A stretch of DNA of 64,000 nucleotides from Candidatus Accumulibacter affinis (lineage in GTDB: Bacteria; Pseudomonadota; Gammaproteobacteria; Burkholderiales; Rhodocyclaceae), in assembly GCA_016713625.1 (NCBI GenBank), contig JADJOT010000012.1:248001-312000 (forward strand), read 5' to 3'. A model generated the notes under the pieces. The model saw nothing but the letters and a program-made list of their open reading frames with translations, had not been told where the DNA came from and did no database searches. Shown here in pieces: positions 56,709-64,000 of this stretch. Within the stretch, counting starts at the first letter, position 1. The number at the start of each line of letters is the position of its first letter. The position numbers and the translations under genes are program-made.

Positions 56709-57154
56709 TGCAGGGTCCGTGGCGTTCTGGCGCTGCCGTCGTCGGCTGTGCCGGGGTTGCCGATGTCGCGGTCGGCGGCGGTGGACGAGTGATGCGCGAG
56801 CAGCCGCCAGCCGCTGGCGCCGCGCTGGAAGACATTGGTTGCCAGCATCGGGCCTTGCGGTTTGCGCTCGTCGCCGACGTAGAGCATTTCGACGACGTTG
56901 TGCACCGACAACAGCATGCCGTTCCAGCGCACAGCGCGCGACAGGCGAACCAGCAGGCGCGGGTTGTTGGCGAAAATGCTGCGCCAGCTATCGCGGATGG
57001 CATCGGCTCCATGCAGCCGTTGACCGCTCGGATGGATGCAGACGATTTCCTCGTCGTCGGCCCAGACGCTCATCAAGGCGTTCAGGTCGGCGCGCGCGAT
57101 GGCTTCGTAGAAAGCGGTTTCGACATCCTCGGGGGTGGCGAAAATGACGATCAT
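56705..57154 (-). CDS. SnoaL-like / DUF4440 (NTF2-fold) protein
   Basis: 149 residues from ATG 57154 (MIVIFATPEDVETAFYEAI), which overlaps the waaF stop by 4 bp. ARADLNALMSVWADDEEIVC then HPSGQRLHGADAIRDSW, and later a VFQRGASGWRLLAHHSS strand, are typical of the small NTF2-like fold. These proteins are ligand-binding or isomerase-like; no specific role can be given. A longer start at 57,235 lies inside waaF and lacks support. Confidence 0.85.
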   Translation of the reverse strand: MIVIFATPEDVETAFYEAIARADLNALMSVWADDEEIVCIHPSGQRLHGADAIRDSWRSIFANNPRLLVRLSRAVRWNGMLLSVHNVVEMLYVGDERKPQGPMLATNVFQRGASGWRLLAHHSSTAADRDIGNPGTADDGSARTPRTLH

Positions 57155-58167
57155 CCGGGCGCCTTGAGCAGGCAGGCGTCGAGGACGCGCTGCGGGTCGA
57201 GCTTGTTCAGGCAGTCGAGATGGCCCAGCGGGCATTCGCGCTGGAAGCAGGGGCTGCAGGCAAGTTCAAGGCGGATGATCGTGGCCTGTGCGGAGAGCGG
57301 CGGGGTGAAGCCGGGGGATGACGATCCGTACACGGCAATCAATGGTCGGCCGAGGGCGGCGGCGACGTGCATCAGTCCCGAATCATTGCACACCACAAAC
57401 GACGCGGCGGCGAGCAGGTCGATGGCCTGGGTCAGCGAGGTGGCGCCACAGAGGTTGCGTGGCGGCCTGGCCGCGTCTGCCTGATCGACAATCTGGTCGC
57501 CGATCGCCTGGTCTTTCGCCGAACCCAGCAGCCAGACGCCGTAGCCCTGGTCTGCCAGCGAGCTGGCCAGCGTCGCGAAATGCCTGGCTGGCCAGCGCTT
57601 GGCCGGGCCGTATTCGGCGCCGGGGCAGAAGACCGCCAGCTTTTCTGGCAGATCGAGGCCCAGCGTGCTCAGGGTGGCGGCGCGCTGCGCGCTGCTGGAG
57701 ATCAGTTGCGGCAGCGGTAGCGGCCGCGGCAAGGGGGCTCCAGGCGTCTCGGCGAGTTGCGCGAAGCGCTCGGCCATCTGCGGCAGCAGTGCCTTGTTCA
57801 GCGTGTGCCGGCGGTTGATCAATCCGTAACGGGTCTCGCCGACGAAGCCGATGCGCTCGGGAATGTCGGCAATAAACGGAATCAGTGCCGATTTGATCGA
57901 ATTGGGCAGGACGTAGGCGCGCTGGTAGCCGTTTTGCGCCAGCTGGCGAGCCAGCCGGCGACGCGCTTTCAGCGACAGTTCGCCATGCGCGAAGGGGCTG
58001 TCGATGATCTGCGCGATCTCCGGCATGCGTTCAAGAACCGGTGCCACCCAACGCGGGGCCAGGGCATCGAGTTGCAGGTGGGGTGTTTGCTCGTGCAGGC
58101 GCATGAACAGCGCTTGCGCCAACACCGTGTCGCCGATCCAGGATGGCGCGACGATCAGCGCTTTCAT
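57151..58167 (-). CDS. waaF: ADP-heptose:LPS heptosyltransferase II
   Basis: 338 residues. MKALIVAPSWIGDTVLAQAL is the classic start with the acceptor-site Asp. YVLPNSIKSALIPFIADIPE and RIGFVGETRYGLIN match WaaF rather than WaaC. CPGAEYGPAKRWPARHFA and VCNDSGLMHVAAALGRPLIA are the GT9 nucleotide-sugar-binding region. It adds the second heptose to the LPS inner core at the cytoplasmic membrane face. It is the first gene of the minus-strand group. Confidence 0.94.
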   Translation of the reverse strand: MKALIVAPSWIGDTVLAQALFMRLHEQTPHLQLDALAPRWVAPVLERMPEIAQIIDSPFAHGELSLKARRRLARQLAQNGYQRAYVLPNSIKSALIPFIADIPERIGFVGETRYGLINRRHTLNKALLPQMAERFAQLAETPGAPLPRPLPLPQLISSSAQRAATLSTLGLDLPEKLAVFCPGAEYGPAKRWPARHFATLASSLADQGYGVWLLGSAKDQAIGDQIVDQADAARPPRNLCGATSLTQAIDLLAAASFVVCNDSGLMHVAAALGRPLIAVYGSSSPGFTPPLSAQATIIRLELACSPCFQRECPLGHLDCLNKLDPQRVLDACLLKAPG

Positions 58168-58404
<237 letters not shown>

Positions 58405-58602
58405 TCAGTGCTGCCCCTGCGGAAGTTCGCCGTGGAAGACGTAGTGGGCGCTGCAGTAGGGACAAAGCGCTTCGCCGCTTTGTGCGATGTCGAGGAAGAC
58501 GCGCGGATGCCGTGCCCACAGCGGAGAGTCCTTGGTCGGACAGTACAAGGGCAGATCGTGAGCGGTAACCTCGATGGGCTTCTGCGGGGTGTTCTGAGAC
58601 AT
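58405..58602 (-). CDS. Zinc-finger domain protein (zf-CHCC, NDUFS6-like)
   Basis: 65 residues. EVTAHDLPLYCPTKDSPLW, then HPRVFLDI and ALCPYCSAHYVFHGEL give the C...H...C-x2-C zinc site of the zf-CHCC family, related to the complex I accessory subunit NDUFS6. Common next to ilvE and waaF-type genes in Betaproteobacteria. Function unproven. It follows ilvE by 18 bp on the same strand. Confidence 0.92.
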   Translation of the reverse strand: MSQNTPQKPIEVTAHDLPLYCPTKDSPLWARHPRVFLDIAQSGEALCPYCSAHYVFHGELPQGQH

Positions 58603-58620
58603 GATGGCAACCTTGCAAGG

Positions 58621-59541
58621 TTAAACGTAGGCGAGCCAGTCGGCATGCGCCGGCACACGACCGTTCACGCAGTCGAAGAAGAGACTCTGGATTCTCGTGG
58701 TGATCGGGCCGCGGTGGCCGGCGCCGATCTGGCGATTGTCGAGTTCGCGAATCGGCGTCACTTCCGCAGCGGTGCCGGTAAAGAAGGCTTCGTCGGCGCA
58801 ATACACTTCGTCGCGGGTGATGCGTTTTTCGATCACCGCGATGCCCAGCTCGTCGGCCAGTTGCAGGACCGAAGCGCGGGTGATCCCCTCGAGGCAGGAA
58901 GTCAGGTCGGGGGTGTATAGCTTGCCCTTCTTGACAATGAAGATGTTCTCGCCAGCGCCCTCGGCGACGTAGCCGTCGACGTCGAGCAGCAGGGCTTCGT
59001 CGTAGCCATCGTGGGCCACTTCCTGGTGCGCCAGGATCGAATTGGTATAGGTGCCGACCGACTTCGAGCGGCACATGTTGATATTGACATGATGGCGGGT
59101 AAACGACGAGGTCTTGACGCGAATGCCTTTTTCCATCCCGTCGGCACCCAGGTAGGCGCCCCACGGCCAGGCAGCGATGGCCACGTGCGTACTCACCGCA
59201 GTGGCGGCGATACCCATGGCCTCGGAACCGTAGAAGACGATCGGCCGTAGATAGCAGGATTCGAGCTGGTTGGCGCGCACCACTTCCTTCTGCGCTTCGA
59301 GCAGCGTTTCCTTGTCGTACGGCATCTTCATCTGGAAGATGTGGGCCGAGTTGAAGAGGCGGTCGGTATGTTCCTCAAGGCGGAAAATGGCGGTGCCATT
59401 TTCCGCCTTGTAGGCGCGGATACCTTCGAAGACGCCCATGCCGTAGTGCAGGGTATGCGTCAGTACATGCGTGGTCGCCTGGCGCCAGGGCACCAGCTTG
59501 CCGTCGTACCAGATGAAGCCATCGCGATCCGCCATGGACAT
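58621..59541 (-). CDS. ilvE: Branched-chain amino acid aminotransferase
   Basis: 306 residues, ATG 59541 (GGGAGAGAAG Shine-Dalgarno); ATG 59535 is also possible. LVPWRQATTHVLTHTLHYG at the start, the PLP lysine within CRSKSVGTYTNSILAHQEV, and EGAGENIFIVKKG then FTGTAAEVTPI mark fold-type IV class I BCATs. Interconverts leucine, isoleucine and valine with their 2-oxo acids using glutamate. Cytosolic. Confidence 0.96.
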   Translation of the reverse strand: MSMADRDGFIWYDGKLVPWRQATTHVLTHTLHYGMGVFEGIRAYKAENGTAIFRLEEHTDRLFNSAHIFQMKMPYDKETLLEAQKEVVRANQLESCYLRPIVFYGSEAMGIAATAVSTHVAIAAWPWGAYLGADGMEKGIRVKTSSFTRHHVNINMCRSKSVGTYTNSILAHQEVAHDGYDEALLLDVDGYVAEGAGENIFIVKKGKLYTPDLTSCLEGITRASVLQLADELGIAVIEKRITRDEVYCADEAFFTGTAAEVTPIRELDNRQIGAGHRGPITTRIQSLFFDCVNGRVPAHADWLAYV

Positions 59542-59649
59542 GGTCTTCTCTCCCTCTCTTGCCGGAAATGCCGAAGCGGAAATTCTAGCCGATTTCGCCC
59601 CCCGGTTGGCGGTAAAATGGCGCTTTCACCGCCCTGCAAGGCTTCTGTC

Positions 59650-60105
59650 ATGGTCTGGAAACCCAATGTCACCGTCGCTGCGGTGCTCGAACGCGACGGT
59701 CGCTACCTGCTCGTCGAGGAGGAAACCGAATACGGTATCTGCTACAACCAGCCGGCTGGTCACCTCGAGTGCGGCGAGTCGCTGCTCGACGCAGTGGTGC
59801 GTGAGACGCTCGAGGAAACCGCTTACACGCTGAACCCGCAATATCTCGTCGGCATTTACCACCACCGCAACGAGGCCAGGGATGTCACCTATCTGCGTTT
59901 CGCGTTCGCTGGCGAGATCATTGCGCACGACCCCGGACGGTCGCTCGACGCGGGCATCCTGGCGGCACACTGGCTGAGCCTCGATGAAATCCGCGCGCGG
60001 CAGGCGCAGCACCGCAGTCCACTGGTCCTGCGCTGCATCGAGGACTGGCTGGCCGGCCGGCGCTATCCGCTCGAACTGTTGAGCCACTCGACATGCGCTG
60101 GCTGA
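59650..60105 (+). CDS. nudJ: NUDIX hydrolase, NudJ-like phosphatase
   Basis: 151 residues. MVWKPNVTVAAVLERDGRYL at the start, Nudix box GHLECGESLLDAVVRETLEE followed by TAY, and GIYHHRNEARDVTYLRFAFA match the NudJ (YmfB) family, which hydrolyses pyrimidine pyrophosphates and thiamine pyrophosphate intermediates. NudJ lies next to mnmA in many Proteobacteria, as here with one gene between. Divergent from ilvE with a ~109-bp spacer. Confidence 0.9.
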   Translation: MVWKPNVTVAAVLERDGRYLLVEEETEYGICYNQPAGHLECGESLLDAVVRETLEETAYTLNPQYLVGIYHHRNEARDVTYLRFAFAGEIIAHDPGRSLDAGILAAHWLSLDEIRARQAQHRSPLVLRCIEDWLAGRRYPLELLSHSTCAG

Positions 60106-60752
60106 GCCTGCTCCTCCTGCTGGGCCTGGCGCCGGCGGCGACGGCGGAGGAGGTGGTCAAGGTCTGCTACAACTACGGTTGTATCACCGAGGCGGAGGTG
60201 CGCTACAGCGATCAGCAGTTGCTGCAGCTGCGGGAATTGCTCGGCGTCGCCAGGAGCGCAGCCGAGGAGCGCGAAAAACTGTCGCTGGCGATCGGCTGGC
60301 TGCTCGGCTGGGCAGGCGAACGGACGCCGATCGCGGCCGACCGCGGCGGTAACTATGCGGACGATGGCGTCCTCGGGCGGATGGACTGCATCGACCACTC
60401 GACGACGACGACGCGCCTGTTGCGCCTGCTCGAAAGTCGCGGCTGGCTGCATTTCCACCGCGTCGTCGAGCCCGTGCGGCGAGTGCGCTATCTGTTCGAG
60501 CTCCACTACTCGGCGCAGATCGAGGAAACCGGGCCGCTGGCGGCGGCCCCGGATGGCGCTGCCGAAGCGGCGCGCCATGTCGTTGATAGCTGGTTTCGTG
60601 ACAACGGCCGGCCGGCGGTGGTGATGGCGCTGCCCGACTGGCTAGATGGCCAGGGTCGCGAAGAGACAGGGTTGCCTACTCAATTTTTGATTAAAGGGCG
60701 GGGCGGTGCGGTCGCCGGCAGGGCTGGCGATGGTGCGCCGATCGAACGTTAG
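60093..60752 (+). CDS. Secreted hypothetical protein between nudJ and mnmA
   Basis: 219 residues overlapping nudJ by 13 bp. A signal peptide (MRWLSLLLLLGLAPAATA) is followed by KVCYNYGCITEAEVRYSD with paired cysteines, and MDCIDHSTTTTRLLRLLE. The protein is probably periplasmic. I have no family name for it. The last ~25 residues (GRGGAVAGRAGDGAPIER) look like read-through of the spacer, so the true end may have been shifted by an indel near 60,690. Confidence 0.8.
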   Translation: MRWLSLLLLLGLAPAATAEEVVKVCYNYGCITEAEVRYSDQQLLQLRELLGVARSAAEEREKLSLAIGWLLGWAGERTPIAADRGGNYADDGVLGRMDCIDHSTTTTRLLRLLESRGWLHFHRVVEPVRRVRYLFELHYSAQIEETGPLAAAPDGAAEAARHVVDSWFRDNGRPAVVMALPDWLDGQGREETGLPTQFLIKGRGGAVAGRAGDGAPIER

Positions 60753-60768
60753 CAGGGGTACGACGAGG

Positions 60769-61869
60769 ATGAACAAGGGAAAAACCGTGGTCGTCGGCCT
60801 GTCGGGCGGCGTCGATTCGGCAGTGGCCGCCTGGCTGCTCAAGGAGCAGGGCTGGCAGGTGCTCGGTCTGTTCATGAAGAACTGGGAAGACGACGATAGT
60901 GACGAGTATTGCTCGTCGCGCCAGGATCTGGTTGACGTGATCAGCGTGGCCGACACGCTCGGCATCGAAGTCGAAGTGGTGAATTTTGCCAGCGAGTACC
61001 GCGAGCGCGTTTTTGCGCATTTTCTCGCCGAGTATCAGGCCGGCCGCACGCCAAACCCGGACGTGTTGTGCAACTCGGAAATCAAGTTCAGCGTTTTCCT
61101 CGAACACGCGTTGAAGATCGGCGCCGACCGCATCGCCACCGGTCATTACGCGGGTATTCGCGAGTTTGCGGGTGCCTGGCAGCTGCTGAAAGCCGAGGAC
61201 GGTAGCAAGGACCAGAGCTATTTCCTGCATCGCCTCAATCAGCAGCAACTCGCCAAGACGCTGTTCCCGCTGGCCGGCCTGTACAAGCGCGAGGTGCGCA
61301 GGATTGCCGAAGCCGCCGGCCTGCATGTCGCGCTGAAGAAGGATTCGACCGGCATCTGCTTCATCGGCGAGCGACCATTCAAGGAGTTCCTGATGCGTTA
61401 TCTGCCGCCGACCAGGGGCGAGATTCGCGGCCTCGACGACGACCGCCTGCTCGGCACCCACGACGGGGTGGCCTACCACACCATCGGCCAGCGCAAGGGA
61501 CTGCACATTGGCGGCGTGCAGGGCGGAAAGAGCGGCGACAGCGGTGACCACGACGCCTGGTTCGTGGCCCGCAAGGATGTCGTCAGCAACGTTCTCTACG
61601 TCGTGCAGGGGCACGCGCACCCGGCCTTGCTGGCCGACGAACTGACCGCCTGGGATCTTTCCTGGGTAGCCGGCGCGCCGCCGCATGCGCACTGGGTGTA
61701 CACGGCGAAGACGCGCTACCGTCAGGCCGACGCGCCCTGCGAGCTGGAGCGTGTCGGCGCCGACAGCTGCCTGATCCGCTTTGCCGAGCCGCAATGGGCG
61801 GTCACGCCGGGGCAGTCGGTGGTAGTCTACGAAAGCCGGGTATGTCTCGGCGGCGGCGTGATCGCGTGA
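60769..61869 (+). CDS. mnmA: tRNA-specific 2-thiouridylase
   Basis: 366 residues from ATG 60769 with GAGG upstream. PP-loop VVGLSGGVDSAVAAWLLKE binds ATP; GLFMKNWEDDD; catalytic cysteines in VLCNSEIKF (C101) and STGICFIGERPF (C197). IGQRKGLHIGG and the C-terminal barrel complete the enzyme. It thiolates U34 of tRNA-Lys, -Glu and -Gln with sulfur from the Tus relay. Cytosolic. Confidence 0.97.
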   Translation: MNKGKTVVVGLSGGVDSAVAAWLLKEQGWQVLGLFMKNWEDDDSDEYCSSRQDLVDVISVADTLGIEVEVVNFASEYRERVFAHFLAEYQAGRTPNPDVLCNSEIKFSVFLEHALKIGADRIATGHYAGIREFAGAWQLLKAEDGSKDQSYFLHRLNQQQLAKTLFPLAGLYKREVRRIAEAAGLHVALKKDSTGICFIGERPFKEFLMRYLPPTRGEIRGLDDDRLLGTHDGVAYHTIGQRKGLHIGGVQGGKSGDSGDHDAWFVARKDVVSNVLYVVQGHAHPALLADELTAWDLSWVAGAPPHAHWVYTAKTRYRQADAPCELERVGADSCLIRFAEPQWAVTPGQSVVVYESRVCLGGGVIA

Positions 61870-62009
61870 GCGGTGGTGCGGGCTGACTTCGGCGGGAGCA
61901 CGACCGTCTGCCCGCACAGGCGCTTATCCGACGCTGCAGCGTCCTGGTGCGGTCGTAGTCGCTTCACTCGCCACCGCAGTTCGATCACGATAAGGCAGCC
62001 GAGAAAGCC

Positions 62010-63239
62010 ATGTTACGTTTAGTCCTGGATTTTCGCCTGGCTGGTCGAAACCTTCGTCGAAGCACCAGCCGAAGCTTTGTTGCCAGCCTTTCGGTGGCCG
62101 GCGGGGTGATCGCGTTTGTCCTGGCGGGTGGGTTCGTGACCTGGATTTTCCAGGAGTTGCGTGAGTCGACCATCCACTCACAACTGGGGCATATCCAGAT
62201 TGTCAGGCCTGGGTACTTTGACAAAGGGGTCGCCGATCCGTACGCCTTCCTGTTGCCCGCCCGGTCATCAGAACAGGCGGTCATCGAGCAGACGGCGGGC
62301 GTCGTCAGCCTGACGCCACGCCTGGCTTTCACTGGCCTCGCCAGTCATGGCGACGTCACGATCGCGTTCATCGGCGAGGGCGTCGATCCCGTACGCGAAC
62401 GCCCCATCAGCAGTCGGATCACCATCATGTCGGGCCGTGACCTGGTCGATGCCAGCGAACCTGCGCTGCTGCTCGGTGAGGGATTGGCTGCCAGTCTTGG
62501 CGCCAGGGCGGGCGATACGATCGTCTTGTTGGCGACTGCTTCCAGTGGCAGTCCAAATGCCGTTGAGGTCAAGGTTGTGGGGACATTCTCGACTCTCTAC
62601 AAGGACTTCGATGAACGTGCGCTGCGCTTGCCGATTGTCCTGGCGCGCAAGCTGATGAGGGTGGAGGGATCAACCTCCTGGGTGGTTTCGCTGGACCGTA
62701 CCGAGAGCACTGCGGAGGCTGTGGGGCTGCTGAGCAGCCGCCTGCCCCCCGGCGATTTCGAGGTCATTCCCTGGAGCGCTCTGGCTGATTTCTACAACAA
62801 GACCGTAGTTCTTTTTTCGAAGCAGGTCAACGTGGTGAGGGTCATTATCGGGCTGATCATCATACTCACCATATCCAATACCCTGATGATGAGCGTGCTG
62901 GAGCGTACGCGGGAAATTGGCACCTGCCTTGCCATCGGACAGCGGCGAGCACTGGTGATGCGCATGTTTCTTGCCGAAGGCGTTCTCATCGGTTTTCTCG
63001 GTGGGGTTTCGGGCATTGCCGCGGGATACCTGCTGGCTGCAGTGATTTCGTATATCGGGATTCCGATGCCGCCGCCACCGGGAATGGCGAGGGGCTACAA
63101 CGGCCAGATCCTGGTGGATTTGCCGCTCGTGATCGACGCATTCTCTCTGGCCTTGTTCACCACCCTGATCGCCAGCGTCATGCCTGCCTGGAAGGCGAGC
63201 AGAATGAACATCGTTGATGCGCTGCGGTACAACCAATGA
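62010..63239 (+). CDS. ABC transporter permease, FtsX/MacB-LolE type (first)
   Basis: 409 residues. An N-terminal helix (GGVIAFVLAGGFVTWIF, ~30-46), a large periplasmic domain with a MacB-PCD-like pattern (GHIQIVRPGYFDKG, GEGLAASLGARAGDTIVLL), and three C-terminal helices with VVRVIIGLIIILTISNTLMM, SVLERTREIGTCLAIGQRR and MPAWKASRMNIVDALRYNQ. Type VII (mechanotransmission) permeases move lipoproteins or hydrophobic compounds, or drive periplasmic machinery. Its stop overlaps the next permease (ATGA). An ATPase subunit is not in the window and should lie outside it. Confidence 0.9.
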   Translation: MLRLVLDFRLAGRNLRRSTSRSFVASLSVAGGVIAFVLAGGFVTWIFQELRESTIHSQLGHIQIVRPGYFDKGVADPYAFLLPARSSEQAVIEQTAGVVSLTPRLAFTGLASHGDVTIAFIGEGVDPVRERPISSRITIMSGRDLVDASEPALLLGEGLAASLGARAGDTIVLLATASSGSPNAVEVKVVGTFSTLYKDFDERALRLPIVLARKLMRVEGSTSWVVSLDRTESTAEAVGLLSSRLPPGDFEVIPWSALADFYNKTVVLFSKQVNVVRVIIGLIIILTISNTLMMSVLERTREIGTCLAIGQRRALVMRMFLAEGVLIGFLGGVSGIAAGYLLAAVISYIGIPMPPPPGMARGYNGQILVDLPLVIDAFSLALFTTLIASVMPAWKASRMNIVDALRYNQ

Positions 63240-64000
63240 AGTTCCGGTTACCGCAATGGCTGGCGTTTGCCTTCCGGAACGTGTTCCGCCATCAGGCACG
63301 TTCGGTTGCCACGCTGGCAGCGATCAGCATGGGCGTCGCCGGATTGATTCTGGCGGGTGGTTTCGTCGAGGATGTTTATGTGCAATTTGGTGAATCAATC
63401 ATCCGTTCGCAGACCGGGCATCTCCAGATCACACGTCAGGGCTATCGCGAAGGTCGCATACGCTCGCCCGAGGCCTATCTGATCGAACAACCCGACGACC
63501 TCAAGGAAATGGTCTTGAAGGATCCGGCGGTACACCTGGCGATGGCTCGCCTGGCTTTCACGGGCATGCTCAGTAACGGTAAACGCGACGTCGGAATCAT
63601 CGGTGAAGGCGTTGAGCCGTCCCTTGAGGCAACACTCGGCACCTTTCTGCACTATATCGAAGGGCGAGCGCTCACCGACAGTGACCGTGACGGGATCGTG
63701 CTGGGGCAGGGCGTTGCCCAGTCGCTGGGCCTCAAGGTGGGCGATCGCGCGACGCTGGTGATGAGTCTTCCGCAAGGCGCGGTGAATGCCCTCGAGTTCG
63801 TGGTGGTGGGAGTCTTTCAGAGCTTTTCCAAGGATTTCGACGCGCGCGCAGCGAGAATTCCCCTCGCGGCAGCACGCAACCTGATGGACAACCATTCGGC
63901 TCACCTCGTCGTGCTGCTGCTACAGCGCACCGAGGATACGTCTGCCGTCGTTTCTTCGTTGCGCGAAAGGCTGGGAGGGCTTGGCTACGAAGTTTCTTCG
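63236..64000 (+). CDS. ABC transporter permease, FtsX/MacB type (second), cut by window end
   Basis: 255 codons present, frame open at the edge. The N-terminus (WLAFAFRNVFRHQARSVATL, AAISMGVAGLILAGGFVEDV) and the soluble domain (GHLQITRQGYREGR, GQGVAQSLGLKVGDRATLVM) parallel the first permease, so the two are paralogues and probably form a heterodimer like LolC/LolE. Confidence 0.9.
   Translation, partial: MKFRLPQWLAFAFRNVFRHQARSVATLAAISMGVAGLILAGGFVEDVYVQFGESIIRSQTGHLQITRQGYREGRIRSPEAYLIEQPDDLKEMVLKDPAVHLAMARLAFTGMLSNGKRDVGIIGEGVEPSLEATLGTFLHYIEGRALTDSDRDGIVLGQGVAQSLGLKVGDRATLVMSLPQGAVNALEFVVVGVFQSFSKDFDARAARIPLAAARNLMDNHSAHLVVLLLQRTEDTSAVVSSLRERLGGLGYEVSS

Overview
The window is GC-rich bacterial DNA with housekeeping genes at both ends and a mobile and defence-related interior. 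Gene content (alaS, ltaE, waaF, ilvE beside a small zf-CHCC protein, mnmA, a YheT hydrolase, an EAL-HDOD protein, a PEP-CTERM protein, group II introns, a RIT element) fits a Betaproteobacterium. A Rhodocyclales organism such as Candidatus Accumulibacter is my best inference, not a proof. No rRNA, tRNA or CRISPR array was seen.

Layout. 1-5 kb: end of a glycerophosphodiester phosphodiesterase gene, alaS, a threonine aldolase gene and a NUDIX gene. 5-6 kb: a nucleotidyltransferase/HEPN pair between short direct repeats. 6-29.6 kb: nested mobile elements. These are an IS66-like element with a DUF4338 (DruA-like) pseudogene; group II intron pieces; a canonical IS66 element whose tnpC is split by a three-recombinase RIT element; an IS110 pseudogene; a group II intron whose RT gene and domain V are separated by a 4.2-kb IS21-like element; a DUF2513 gene split by a DDE insertion sequence; and a second IS110 pseudogene. 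29.65-31.9 kb: a MntA/HepT module, then a second, damaged copy of the alaS 3' end, ltaE and the NUDIX gene. The direct repeat (offset 27,187 bp) therefore brackets the whole mobile block.

32-38.8 kb: a two-gene overlapping operon, TIR + CHAT-like + SIR2 protein and nSTAND NTPase + WD40 protein, which reads as an NAD-depleting, NLR-like conflict system. 39.4-53 kb: a second island with DUF2868 membrane protein, DUF3482 GTPase, orthocaspase, TIR-NB-ARC-TPR protein, and a 2015-residue protein with two lipase-type hydrolase domains followed by a CHAT protease. Homologous ~58-bp segments lie at the head of both islands.

53-64 kb: ordinary chromosome. On the minus strand: EAL-HDOD, phosphomannomutase/phosphoglucomutase, YheT hydrolase, SnoaL-like protein, waaF, zf-CHCC protein and ilvE. 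On the plus strand: a NudJ-like NUDIX protein, a secreted hypothetical, mnmA and two FtsX-type ABC permeases (the last cut by the window end).

Caution: nearly every broken frame in the mobile block is a one-base change in a short homopolymer, and a 29-G run occurs at 58.36 kb. Some pseudogene calls may therefore reflect consensus errors in multi-copy repeats rather than biological decay.
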